Positions 1-11,100 of a DNA stretch of 64,000 bases are shown here, in pieces; the stretch's first letter is position 1, and the number at the start of each line of letters is the position of its first letter. The DNA is taken from positions 79,045 through 143,044 of the forward strand of contig JAOWCC010000911.1 of assembly GCA_030867875.1 (NCBI GenBank), read 5' to 3'. Below the pieces are notes generated by a model. It was given only the letters and a program-made list of their open reading frames with translations, was not told the origin of the DNA and searched no databases. The translations under genes and the position numbers were made by a program. Origin of the DNA: Actinernus sp. WN-2022. Taxonomy: Eukaryota; Cnidaria; Anthozoa; Actiniaria; Actinernidae.

Positions 1-149
1 GGCTGTCGCTTTGATGTTTTCCGGTGTAGGATTGTAAGGCAAGAACTTCTTCTTCACCTCCCCGCGGGATACTCGATACTTGTACGGGATCTCGAAGGGT
101 TGATGGGTGTAATACGCGTCTTCTACTTTGCTAAAGAATTGCAGCAACC
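1..149 (-). CDS. Exon 2 (partial) of unknown membrane protein, possibly DUF885-like
   Basis: On the minus strand a polypyrimidine tract and CAG acceptor (cag at 150-152) open into a frame that stays open to the window edge. It encodes about 49 residues, starting LLQFFSKVEDAYYTHQPFEI and including VSRGEVKKKFLPYNPTPENI. The exon enters with two bases (GG) that complete the single G left by the donor at 8430, giving Gly, so the phase matches the exon at 8430-8727. The pattern of a short Cys-containing lead, then an aromatic-rich helix, then 'PYNPTPENIK' resembles from memory the N-terminal region of eukaryotic DUF885 proteins, a family of unknown function with peptidase-like members. That family call is tentative. 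The exon continues left of position 1, so neither its end nor the rest of the protein is visible. Confidence 0.7.
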
Positions 150-1158
150 CTGAGAAACAAGATCATACAATACAATACTTTATATTTAACGTATAAAATA
201 CACTTAGCTACAAGCTAGTTTCCAGGTTTTCCACAACAGAATTAAATGATTCATAACAAATAAATACATATGTAAATAATAAGATTGTATAGCTAATATA
301 CGATATGAGAAAACAATTTCAAATTTTCAAATACTTAAACTAGAATTCAAATTCACGAACTATATACAAATAATAAGTTCTTTCCTCGCGCGGTTTGCCT
401 TTATAGTACCAGTGTTGATACTAACCACAGGGAGCCCACATCTAATAATAATATTTATTACTTATATTGCTTATATTACTTATATCTAAGACTGGCCTTA
501 GGTTTTACCGCGACGTAGAGTAAAAAGGGATAATCAATTTGAGCGTAAAGTTCTCTGGGCTGCGTGGCACTTGGCTTAAAGAAAATAAATATATTAAGGT
601 AATAAATGTGCAAGAAATGTGTCAGTCATAGCCCTAAGCCCTTCACCCAAGGGCCGTAGGGCTAAATACCGAGGTTCGAGGAGAAGACCATATAGAACAA
701 AACTTTGCCAGACTTGAAAACTGCTTGAGGCCGAGATTTTCTCCATACAGTCTGACCAAGGCCGTTAATAACGTGTTTTTTTGTTTTTTTCCCTGTCGAA
801 AAACCTTAAAAACGCTATAATACATATAGAGTGCGTCCGTCAAGGAACGATTATACAAATAGTGTTTGTCCGTCGAGGAACTAAAAATACAGTAACCTAT
901 ATATGGCGTCGAAACATGCCCTGATATTTCGTCCGCGGACATTATCTGTTTCCGAGAGCGAAGCTCGAGCGAAACTGTGAGCTTCGAGGTTCAGATAATA
1001 ATAATAATAATAATAATATTTTGACAGGAAAGCTCCACTCACAATTTGTGATTTTCAGGGAGGTCCTGTATTAAAAATATATATTTCACTAATGTATGGA
1101 AAACAGAAAAGATAAATGGTTTAAATCGAATAGAAATAGAACAAGGATTATTATGAAA

Positions 1159-1980
1159 TTAAGTTATGTGCCAGTAAGATTTAAAAATTGATAATGTAGT
1201 TGATTGTATAACTTCAGAGTCTAAAGAGTTCCAGTATAATAGTGCATGGTAGGTAAACTTCTGTTGACCCCAATTCCTACGTGCGAATGGTAAATGTAGA
1301 TTGTGCTGACGGCGTGTATTATATGTATGAAAGTCGTGATTCTTCTTTAATTTAAAGTTGAAGTCCACCATGCTATTTAAGCATTTGAAGATAGTAATAC
1401 AGCGATGATAGCGCCGTCGAAGGTACAGTGGTTTCCAGTTTAATAGTTCGAGTACTTGAGATGCAGAAGAGCTTGAGGGAAAGTCGAGCATAAGTCGAAC
1501 AGCATTATTCTGAAGAACTTGAAGGTGATCCATGAGGACGGTATTATTCTTATCTCCCCAGACGATATCGGCATAGTCAAGTAAGGGAAGGACAAGAGAT
1601 TTATAGAGAGTTAACCGCGCATGCAAGGGCAGCAAATGCTTTACCCGGCGGATGATGCCAAGACGTTGATTGACTTTATTACTGACTCTATCCACGTGTT
1701 CTGACCAACTCATGTTCTGACTGACTGTCACTCCTAAATATTTAAAAGAGTCAGTTCGGTCAAGAGCAGAGCCATTTATGGTCAGTGAAACCTCTCTGAA
1801 ATCCTTGAGCTTGCGTGCGCTGCCATAAATTACGAACTTGCATTTAGATGTATTCAGTGTCAAGAGATTGCTGTTAAACCATTGACATATGGACAGAAGA
1901 TCAGCATTCAATTTATCTTTAAGTTCCTGGGCATTAGTCGAAGAGCAGTAAATTACTGTATCGTCAGCGTCGAGGGACAC
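1159..1980 (-). pseudogene. LINE reverse transcriptase, C-terminal half (YADD mutated)
   Basis: The frame encodes 273 residues of RT palm, thumb and tail. The start reads VSLDADDTVIYCSS, where functional elements have Y or F before the ADD. The two catalytic aspartates are kept but the tyrosine is Asp. Further matches to CR1/L2-type enzymes are 'FKYLGVTVSQNMSWSEHV', 'LVLPLLDYADIVWG', 'LQNNAVRLML' and the C-terminal 'NTRRQHNLHLPFARRNWGQQ'. The upstream part is out of frame, so no full ORF2 can be made from this copy. Confidence 0.85.
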
Positions 1981-2008
1981 CTCACAGTAATTAACACATG
2001 AGGGTAAG

Positions 2009-2383
2009 TTATTTACATAAACAAGAAATAGTAGTGGTCCTAAAACGCTTCCTTAAAGAACTCCGACAGGAACTTTCTTGGGAGAGGACTGCATGAGAGA
2101 CATTTGCCAAGTTGGTGATTTGGCTTCTGTTAGATAGATAGGACTTGAACCAGTTCACACTTGTGTCAGAAAAGCCAGCTGTTACTAGTTTATTGAAGAG
2201 AATAGTATGGTCAACAGTGTCAAACGCTTTTGACAAGTCCAGGAAAACAGCACCGGTTACTAGACCACTGTCCATATTCCCAAGGATAGTATCGGTGAAA
2301 TGAGAAAGAGCGATCTCTGTTGAGAGTTTAGGTCTGAAGCCAAACTGCCTGGGTGTAAGGATCTTTTCTATGTCCAAGGACAA
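2009..2383 (-). pseudogene. LINE reverse transcriptase, N-terminal palm fragment
   Basis: A 124-residue frame with 'LTPRQFGFRPKLSTEIAL' and 'GAVFLDLSKAFDTVDHTIL', the RT motifs around the first catalytic Asp, followed by 'WFKSYLSNRSQI'. It runs out of frame at the next conserved block. The neighbouring frame continues as PKKVPVGV, a stop, then GSVLGPLLFLVYVN, which is the normal order of the PQGS region. The piece therefore belongs to the same LINE as the 1159-1980 frame, separated by an indel and a nonsense change. Confidence 0.85.
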
Positions 2384-2544
2384 ATATCAGGGCATATTTC
2401 GACGTCACAGCGTAGGTTATTTTTATCATCCTTGACACGCGCTTATATGCAGGGGGTGTATTCGCTAATATTTCCCGCTCGCGGAGAGAAAATATCGGGT
2501 AACGTGACGCATTCAACCAATCACGCGCGAGAAAATATATTTGA

Positions 2545-3735
2545 TGGGTTATAATATACAAATAGTGTGTCCGTCGATGAACTATCGGCTGATAGTTACC
2601 CGCGGAAATTTGATGTTCTTAAAACAAATATAAGCCCGAGAACGCAGTTCGAGTTAGTTTTAAGTTGTAAGAACATCAAATTTCCAAGGGAAACTATCAG
2701 CCGTTATAGTTCACCACAAAATTGTGGCGCGCGCTCATTGGTCAAAAGCGATCACGTGACGTGATAGTTGTCGTCCGAGGAGGAAATCTATCAGGCCTTA
2801 CAGTTCACCACAAAATGTTGGCGCGCGCTCATTGGCTGAAAGCGACCACGTGACGTGATAGTTGTCGTCCGTGGATGCAAACTATCAGGCGATAGTGCCC
2901 GCTTAGAGCTGAAGACAATTTTGTGATGAACAATAACGACAAATAGACTGTGTTTGTCTCGGAATTATCGGCTGATAGTTTCCCTTGGAAATTTGATGTT
3001 CTTATTTGTTTTAAGAACATCAAATTTCCGCGGGCAACTATCAGCCGACAGTTCCTCGACGGACACAGTCTATTTGTATAATAGTGCCCGCTGAGAGCGG
3101 AAGACAATTTTGTGATGAACAATAACGCCAAATAGAGTGTGTTTGTCTAGGAACTATCGGCTGAAAATATAATGTTCTTAAACCTAGCATATAAGCCCTC
3201 GAACTGCGTTCTCGGGCATATATTGCTGGCTTTCACTTGACGTCATAGCCGCCATGTTGGTGCCCTGAAACAATAGCTTCCTCGTTAGCTTCTTTTGTTG
3301 GGGCACCAACATGGCCGCCATGCCCTTTGTCATTTGAATCTCTGGGGATTGAGTGAAAACCAGCAATTTGGTTTAAGAACATCAAATTTCCGCGGACACC
3401 TATCCGCCGATGTTTTCTCGACGAATGCACTCTATTTGTATAAGTAGTTCCGAGACAAACACACTCTATTTGTCGTTATTGTTCATCACAAAATTGTCTT
3501 CCGCTCTCAGCGGGCACTATTATACATATAACGCCTGATAGTTTGCCTCCGCGGACGAGAACTATCACGTCACGTGATCGCTTTTAACCAATGAGCGCGC
3601 GCCAAAATGTTGTTGTAAACTATAACGCCTGATAGATTGCCTCCGCGAAAGATAACTAACACGTCAAGTGATCGCTTTTGGCCAATGAGCACGCGCCAAA
3701 ATTTTGTGGTGAATATAACGGCTGATAATTAACCG
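2545..3735. repeat. Cluster of overlapping palindromic MITE-like units
   Basis: Several copies of the same modules lie in both orientations. An AAATTTGATGTTCTTA block occurs at about 2607, 2668 (reverse complement), 2989, 3011 (reverse complement), 3376 and 3737. 'ctatttgtataa' ends occur at about 3070 and 3431. A 'gcgcgctcattgg...cacgtgacgtgatag' block occurs at about 2728-2767 and 2820-2862, and inverted at about 3563-3604 and 3657-3700. 2550-3085 alone forms a near-perfect inverted repeat with arms of about 70 bp. No protein is encoded; the short frames here are products of the palindromes. Confidence 0.8.
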
Positions 3736-5559
3736 TGGAAATTTGATGTTCTTGATCGGCCATAGAAACTGAGAGCGAGTAGTCTAATTGTTTTAGTGGA
3801 AACTTACTTGAGGGTCTGAATGGGGTTAACTGACTACTGACAAACGGCCTTAAAAATAACTGACAACTGACGATATTTTTACTGACAACTGACAACCGAA
3901 AAATAACTGACAACTGACAAATTTGGTTTTTGTGGGTCAAACTTTGTAAATTTTCTTTAGTAATGATTAACTAGAGCTAACTGACAACTGATATGTAGAC
4001 CCCCCCCCCCCCCCCCCCAATTCAGACCCTATTACTTGGATTATATATGCACATACATAGTCAATAACTTTTCTGCTTTAAAGAGGTCAAATCAAATATA
4101 ATTTTGATGTTTCAGATTCATATTTTTACCTTTTTGCTTGTAATACATTCGACCACATGGTAAACAATCGCTCACAGATAACGAGATTGAAAAGGTTTCG
4201 CTGTTAATTTTGCATTTATGTGCTCCATGGGCATAAGTGAATACGTTTCTGTATTGAAAAAGTCAATCTAAAGCGTTGTAAGTTCAGACCAATTTATCCG
4301 CCAGGTTGGATTTTTAGTAACCTCGCTTTCGTCCAAGTTGAATCTATCGTGGCTTCTGATTGGTCGAAATCGGGGAATTGCAGATATTACAACATTCGTC
4401 ACTATCTATCGCAGAATAGCGAGTGAGTAGAGGACCAATCACTCAGACTCTACTAACGCCTGAGACGACAACTGTACGTCTATTAGAACTCCTCCATTTT
4501 TTTTATCAAATGTACTTAGCTCATTTATTTTCATCTCGCCATTTCGCCAAACGGAAGCTTCTACTTATCAGTGGGCTGTAATAATTCATGTTTCGCAATC
4601 CATATGGTTATCTGTTACTGACAAGTACGAGTACGCCCACTGCTAGGCCGCAAGCCTTAACTACATTCCTCTGAGCTTTACTTAGCCATGCCAAGGGTAA
4701 ATAGAAGGAACATTGCAACCAAAATTAGCTTAGGAATTACTTAGAGTGGTCTTAAAATGTCACTTTCTAAACGGAATCAACCCGCTATCTTGGGAAATGG
4801 CTACAGGGTGTTCTAAGGACATCATGGACAGTCAAGACACGTTTGTGAATTTCATTCGCCTGGAGTCATGAGAAACATGGATTGAAAACTTACATTATTC
4901 CATTTACAAGAATGGAAAACATTACATAAAATATCTATTATTTACCGCTTCAATTCTTTTAAAATTTGCCCCCAGGGGATTTTTATTTTGAATTTCTCAG
5001 AAATAAGAGAGGAATTATTTACTTTTTTCAACTGTTTTCAAGCTGAATTTTCAAAATGTAACAGATTTCTGAAACAAGTTTCGTACGATCATTTAGATTT
5101 GCTTCCTTGGTTATTGGGATTGATATTTTACTCTTATTATTGAGCACGTTATATTACCAGATTGAAGCTCGATGCCAGTGGAAACCCCAAGGAAAATACT
5201 AAAACTAATGCTCGGGAAACCTACAACTTCTGCTTACCATCTCAGCGCTTTTTGGTGTAAGCTTGACAAACTTGACAAAAAACTCATAAATCCTCTGTTT
5301 ACAACGCAAAGGCTTTATCCGATTAGTTCCAAAACATTCAAGCACCTTCCGGAAAATCACTTGGTATTTATTTCCCGTTTTGCGAAGAAAATAACTCGTT
5401 ATAAGCTTAACCTACATTTTTATCGTTTGGAAAAGCATGACGAACTGATTTATTTTTGCTATGTCCTTTGAATTACATTTTTGCTTCTGATTTTAAAAAT
5501 ACAGAGAACGTTTTCTGTCCCAGTGACCCGCAAAAGGTTAAAAATCCTAATACGTTTTA

Positions 5560-5848
5560 TGCCCGGAGGAGGGGGGGGGGGGGGGTTTCAAAGTAAAAAG
5601 GGTAGGGGTGACCGTCCGAAAACCTAGAAAAATACCCTAAAAAATACCAAACCATGAAAAATTTCCCTCCCTAAAATGTACCTCATGGTCTAAAAATCAC
5701 CCTGAAAAATGGATTTCGTTTGGACAACCCCTAAAAAAATACTAAATCGCCGATTTCAAACCCTAAAACATACCACGATCACCCCTACCAGCCGAATATA
5801 GGAACCACCCTCCCCCCCCCCCCCCCCTAACCCTCCCCCCACCCCCGG
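5560..5848. repeat. Repeat bounded by G-run and C-run, family A copy 1
   Basis: It starts GCCCGGAGGAGGGGG and ends with a long C-run followed by cccgggc, so the ends are inverted. The interior at 5596-5800 (aaagggtaggggtgaccgtcc ... gatcacccctaccagccg) recurs in reverse orientation at 19852-20056 with high similarity, including the 'tcatggtctaaaaatcaccctgaaaaat' stretch. This is an interspersed non-coding repeat of unassigned superfamily. Confidence 0.75.
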
Positions 5849-7045
5849 GCTTTTAAGTCTCTTCAGATTTAGCAATATTTAGTGTTCGGCATAGCGCAGA
5901 ATGCGCCGAATTTTATTACGAAAAGTAATAAAGATAGGGAAATTACAACTGCAAAATGGCAGGAAAAATGGGGATTCGCGTAATGTGTACATGTAAGAGA
6001 CCTTCACGCCATAAAATAATTTATTTTTGGGTAGCAATAACGTCACAAAAATTATTTTAAAATATTTTTATTTCCAAATGAAATAAAATACTTTTGAGCT
6101 TGAAGAGAGATCAAACCTTAATCTCTGGGCTAAATTTTGAAGTAGAAGAGCCTATCATTTCAGAGTTATGGGCGAACAACTGAATATGAGAAGTTGTTAC
6201 TGTAAAACGCCTCCCAAAAGAAATAACAGTAATTTGCATACCGCTTTCAAAATAAGGTATATATGTATCGTGAATCACCAAGATGGCCGCTAAAACTTCG
6301 CAGCCATAAATAAAGCAAACATTTCATCCATTTCATTCGGTTTCACTAAGAGTCCCATTAAATCGAACTTCTAAACATTCATTAAGCCAAAAACCTTTAA
6401 TTTGGCACAAATTGAATCGGCGTGATGACGTCATATACAACCCAAGAATACTCGTTATCCCGTGGTTTTCAAACATTTCACGATATTATAAGTTTATATT
6501 ATGTGGTACTCGCCTTGTGATGGTCTCTTGGTACATATCTAAGACTCTTGCAACCCCGAAATTTGTTAAAGACTAGAAATACGATCTGAAAATGGTTGCA
6601 AACAAAAAACTACTCCTCTAGCAAATCGTTTTATCCCCGAGTCCGCGCTTTTAGTGAAATTGAGCGGTTCACCCTTCCCGTGGTCCTTTGCGCTATCTCT
6701 GATCCGTCCCGTGGTCCTTTGCCCTACGAGACAGCAGCACCTGCCAAATTGTTCCCGATTTCAAAATATGGCTTGAGTTTTCCAAATAATCCGTGTGTAT
6801 TTAACGTAACAGAGGAAAAACCTGGAAAAGGTTTTGCTCTGCATGAACATTCTTGCCCGTACAAAATCTGTTTTGGAGCTACGATCATTCGTATAAAATA
6901 AATTCCGGGCTTCTTCTTGTAAACTCCAAAACAGCCAAACGTGACTGTCATTTTTTTTTTAATGTGCAGCTCCCATGATTTTATCAAATTTGGTGCTCAA
7001 TAGGATCTAACTTAATACACAGGCTTGGCCAATGTCGATTGCGGA

Positions 7046-7140
7046 TTTGTCCAATCTCGTTCCCAGAGCCCGCGTATCTTATGGTCAGTGTATCTTGGTG
7101 CTTGACGATAAAATACGCGGGCTCTAGCAATGAGATTGGC
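7046..7140. repeat. Short hairpin repeat
   Basis: CCAATCTCGTTCCCAGAGCC followed by cgcgtat pairs with atacgcgggctctagcaatgagattgg about 40 bp further on, forming arms of about 28 bp around a short loop. Probably a small MITE relic in the intron. Confidence 0.6.
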
Positions 7141-8429
7141 ATTTTTCATAACCGCGGTGCGCATGAGTGGAAAACATGGAAGGTCACGTGTGACGCACGT
7201 GTTTGTCTGCAACTCGTTTTAGCTGTTCTTGAATTTTAAGACGAGCGAATTGCTATAAAGTTTAGTCTATCTGCCTGAGCTATTCAATGAGGTCAAACTT
7301 CCCCGGCCCACCTCGCAATTCTAAAAATAACCCGGGAATTCCTTTGAATGCTGAAGAATGCCAAGGTTGTTTCCATTATTCAAACGCTTGTACACCAAAT
7401 GCGCGAGATAGAATACGCAATTGTTAGACGAGGCTAACAGGCCGAGGCAAATAACCGGTAGCTCGCCACAGAAAATTCATCATATTTCGCGATAGCCGCA
7501 GTCCAGTAATTGGTTTATTATTCAGTACTTTGGGCATCTAGGCTGAAAAATCCGCCGCTTATCGCTCATCATCATTTTTCAGGCTAAATGCTCGTAATTT
7601 CCTCCTCTGGTCGCTCTGGAAACCGAGCAGCCATTTGTTTTTGAACAGCACTGCGCATGCTCACAACAATATCTGCAGCAAACGCTTATTTGCAGGTGAA
7701 TCCACCAATCAAAATTCAGGATACTTAGGAACTGCATAATAATATCTCGAAATATCACTTATTTCGTTTTGGTGTAATATTATCGACAAAAATGATACAG
7801 CTGCATTCCGGCTGAATCGTGGGGTTACGCAAGTAAAAACACTCTCTTGTCGCTTCCTGTACAACCTTTCATTAAAATATCAATATACCCCCTCTTAACC
7901 ATAACAGTCGCTTCAATTATATTCTTTACCTGCCCGGAGGAAATACAGTAACCTTAGATATTCACAATTTTTGCAGCCAAAGCTGCTGAGTCGTGAAAGA
8001 TATTCCAAGAAAAATATACTACGCCGCATTTAATTGGATTTAAATGTTATTTAAATATGAAAAAAGCAACTACATGGCGAATTCTGAAGACGAAGGACCA
8101 CTATTAAGAAGTAGTCAACAAGTTGACTCATTTATGAAACGAAGAAACTAAATGAGTAAGGAAGAACTCCTTATTTCTCTGAGTAGATTGAGGCCTACGT
8201 GTAGTTATGCACGGCTTAATTATACCAATTATATTTCCTTGGTTCCTGATCATTGTATCTCGGCTGACCAGTCCCGTTATTTGAAGAAAGAAACGAATAT
8301 TAACAGGAAAAGAATCGAAAACTATTGTTCAATGTTGTGATTTCAGTCAACAGCTGAACAAGGCCAACTTATAATTCAATATTATGGCCATAATGTACAT
8401 TTGCTGTTTCATTCAAAAGCAGAACTCAC

Positions 8430-8727
8430 CTGATCTGAGTAATTCTTCCGAATAGGCACAATGGCTTGGTTGGAGCGGTTTCCCGGTTTCTTTAGTATCT
8501 GGTTTACAATCAGGGCTGATTCGTTGCGCTCTCTCCAAAAACACCACACCAATTACAGCACAGATAATTCCACTGACTGCTATCAGAGTTGCAAACATCA
8601 GAACCCTCTTAGTAATCCTGGATCTACTTCTTGTTCTCCGAGCTTCTCCAAACACCATTTCTTTCTCAGAAGTCGGGGAATTACTGTTGAGGGAGTCGAA
8701 CTCTCGTTCGGATGTCATTCCAGACAT
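8430..8727 (-). CDS. Exon 1 of unknown single-pass membrane protein, possibly DUF885-like
   Basis: The ATG at 8727 opens a 99-codon frame plus one base, ending at a good donor (CAG|GTGAGTT, GT at 8428-8429). The protein has a polar, Ser/Glu-rich N-terminus, then an Arg-rich stretch (RRTRSRSRITKR, about residues 30-41). One hydrophobic segment follows (VLMFATLIAVSGIICAVIGV, about residues 42-62), then a short linker with two cysteines (SPDCKP and HCAYSEELLRS). Positive charge before a single membrane span suggests a type II orientation, with the catalytic or ectodomain part in later exons. The phase-1 end fits the exon at 1-149. Nothing upstream shows coding, so this is taken as the first coding exon. 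Function is not established; the DUF885 resemblance is from memory and needs a profile search. Confidence 0.72.
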
Positions 8728-10147
8728 TTTCTACTTTCCGGTGGCAACTTTACACAGTGAACAGAGTGTTTTCGCTGCTAGATGACCACTGATCTGACTG
8801 ATCAGTACAGAGAGATGTCAGTCTAACCTCGAGCTTGTTAGGAAGCCAAATGAGGTGATATAAGTTGGGAAGCTGCTTGGGCTTTTAAATTGGAAGTCAG
8901 AACTCTTGTACTGTGAAATGCACAAGTGTTTCTCACATTTTCAGTTCTTTGAAAAGTTCTGGATCTGTAGCACCACTTGAATGACCGTTACTTCTAGGCA
9001 GTCTGGGAAAATAGAAAGTAGGCATACTTGTTTCTACTCCAGTATAGAAATTCAACCCAGTTATCAAGTTATGCTATCCCCTTTCGGTCTTTAACCAATC
9101 GTCTTTCCAGTCAACTCTATTCGCTAGGGCATTACCCTGCATATCGAAGCCCACAGGCAGTTCGTGCTATTTTCGGTCATTCCTTTTTGCATACAAGTAC
9201 TTGGTCGGAGCCATTGAGGTACTTCACTAATTAATGATGGTAAACAAAGACCTCCCGGAATTGCAAAATGTCGTAAACTAATTAGAAATTTTACTGTGAC
9301 TCAATTTTCCAAAATATAGTTTTTTTCTTGATGAAAAAGAATGACTAACAATCATCCACATACACCAAAAAACATTAAGGTATTATCTATGTTGACTTGT
9401 TATGTAAATCTTCTCAGATAAGGATGTTTTTTTTAAGTAAACATCCTACATTTACCGGTATTTCTGGTTTGATGATTCACAGGAAGTCACTTGGCAACAC
9501 GAGTATTCAGAAAAGTAGATGTCATAGAACTCAACATAATTTGACCCGTCAGTAATGGTTTGTACTTTTGTGAAAAGACTCTTATTTGTTGATTCCTATT
9601 CCGCAATTCAAAGCCCATTACCTAGAAGGTAACCTATTTTAACGTATATTATTGAAACACAGAGCCGAAATGCTTGTATTTTTCTAGCCTTGTTGTCTGT
9701 GCCTGCGGGAAACATTAGCGCGGGTTGATATGTAATTCAGAAAACACAGTATATTCTTTTGGTAGATATAGGGTGGAAAGAAATAAAACATGACTTTATG
9801 TGGGCATAGAATACAGATTAACAGTCAATAACACATGTAATACAAGTGAACTAGAACAACACCTTAATACAATTTTAATATAATACATTCAAAAGGTATA
9901 CACAAAAATAGGAATATTCAGAATTGCGCGAATAATACGATGGAGTACGTGCCTGACGACAAAAATAAACCGTGGCTTGAAATAATAGTTCAAGAAAATG
10001 TAGAGCGGATTTGAGTAAGGAAAGAAAGGGAAATAGAAAAATAAAATCGAGAAAAGGAGCTTAGCTTGGAATTGTCCTTATATACCTTTAGGCATCTAGT
10101 ATTTCAAAGATTTTAATCACAAATAAATGGGGACACAAACCGTCGCG

Positions 10148-10568
10148 AATAGACCAGTTCGCGGTTAATTCCGACATTTTGAAAGGAGTGCAAACATGGC
10201 GCGAAATACAGTGTTTGTATGGGAATCCGATGCCAAATAAAATCCGTAAAATCGAATTTCTGAACTATTCTTCAGGCACAAAACTTAAGATACCAGGTAA
10301 AAGATTAACTGATCGAAATTCGAGGGATGTAGCTGTGCTGGGAAGCGTGCAATCGTGTTTTCAGTTTTCCATACATTTGTCTGTAAAATAGAGTCAAAGT
10401 TCGATCAGTTAATCTTTTATCTGATACCTTAAGGTCGTATATGAAGAATATTTCAGATATTCGATTTTACGGATTTTATTTGGCATGGGATTCCCATACA
10501 AACACTGTATTTCGCGCCATGTTTGCACCCCTTTCAAAATGTCGGAATTTACCGCGAACTGGTCTATT
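10148..10568. repeat. Palindromic MITE with ~100-150-bp arms
   Basis: AATAGACCAGTTCGCGGT at the left end is matched by ACCGCGAACTGGTCTATT at the right end. The arms continue through the 'ccgacattttgaaagg' and 'gcaaacatggcgcgaaatac' blocks on both sides down to 'gatcagttaatc' near the centre. Two ORFs of about 70 codons read the same arms in opposite directions and are not genes. Confidence 0.8.
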
Positions 10569-10984
10569 GACGTAGATCTTCTCTTGCGTAGATTCTGCAC
10601 TTGGAAAAGCAAGAACTGAAAAAAAACTGTGCATAAACACTACCTTAAAACTATTAATTATTGAAACTGATTGGGATAATATCCTATGAGACCATATTTT
10701 CCAGAAGCCTTACTTAGCGGACGTAATGGCGACATTTATGACATCATGATGACGTCACGCACAACTTTACCGTCGTGTCTTTTTTAAGCCTTGCCTGAAG
10801 AAAAAATACATCATAACAGAAATGATACCACGAACAATGATGTAGAAACAAAATGATAAGAGGCAGGATGACCTTAACGATAAAAAAGGACCGCACCATT
10901 AAAGGGAATTGACTCTTCACGCATGGCTGCTTAGTTCGAGGCAGTACAAAAACAATACAGCTACAGTATAATGTGTGCCGGCCA

Positions 10985-11100
10985 GTACCGCTCGAAACGA
11001 GCCACAGCATTGGCTTACCCAACAATACAAAACACCCTAACCTTTAGAACGTGCAGTACAAAAACCCGTGTAATCAGAATACAGGTTTCGAGCGGTACTG
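10985..11100 (+). repeat. MITE family C, copy 1 (GTACCGCTCGAAAC ends)
   Basis: Terminal inverted repeat GTACCGCTCGAAAC / GTTTCGAGCGGTAC encloses 'gccacagcattggctta' and 'ccctaacctttagaacgtgcagtac'. A second copy in the opposite orientation lies at 38094-38234 inside ALDH6A1 intron 11, with the same order of blocks. Confidence 0.75.

Larger units (their letters stand above)
991..2385 (-). mobile_element. 5'-truncated CR1/L2-type LINE, dead
   Basis: The minus strand carries the reverse-transcriptase half and C-terminal part of a non-LTR retrotransposon ORF2. Fingers/palm motifs are visible in one frame (2009-2383): 'FGFRPKLST', then 'AVFLDLSKAFDTVDH' with the first catalytic Asp. The rest, including the thumb and C-terminal region, is in a second frame (1159-1980). 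The 3' untranslated part follows (CAGGACCTCCCTGAAAATCA on the minus strand), with an (ATT)n tail at about 991-1018. Defects: a frameshift near 2100; a TAA where the Pro-Gln of the PQGS motif should be; and the YADD box reads DADD. It sits inside a palindromic transposon whose arms appear at about 880-920 and 2378-2418. Confidence 0.88.
150..8429 (-). other. Intron of the left-hand gene (8.28 kb), repeat-filled
   Basis: Donor and acceptor phases of the flanking exons match, so this is read as one intron. An unseen small exon inside it cannot be excluded. It holds a minus-strand LINE remnant (about 991-2385), a palindromic transposon cluster (2545-3735), a C-run at about 4000-4018, an inverted G/C-run bounded repeat (about 5560-5848) and a short hairpin repeat (7046-7140). 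Between 4020 and 5560 and between 5850 and 7040 I see only AT-rich sequence. A 99-codon open frame at 5172-5471 (+) has no recognisable motif. Confidence 0.6.

Noticed and set aside
3233..3430. Minus-strand ORFs with 'GHGGHVGAPTKEANEE'
   Set aside because: Within a palindrome (ccatgttggtgcc / ggcaccaacatgg) of the 2545-3735 cluster.
5172..5471. 99-codon ORF as a gene
   Set aside because: No motif, no splice or promoter context, AT-rich intronic DNA; length expected by chance.
10179..10612. Two ORFs with the same peptide (TWREIQCLYGNPMPNKIRK) on opposite strands
   Set aside because: They read the two arms of one palindromic MITE.
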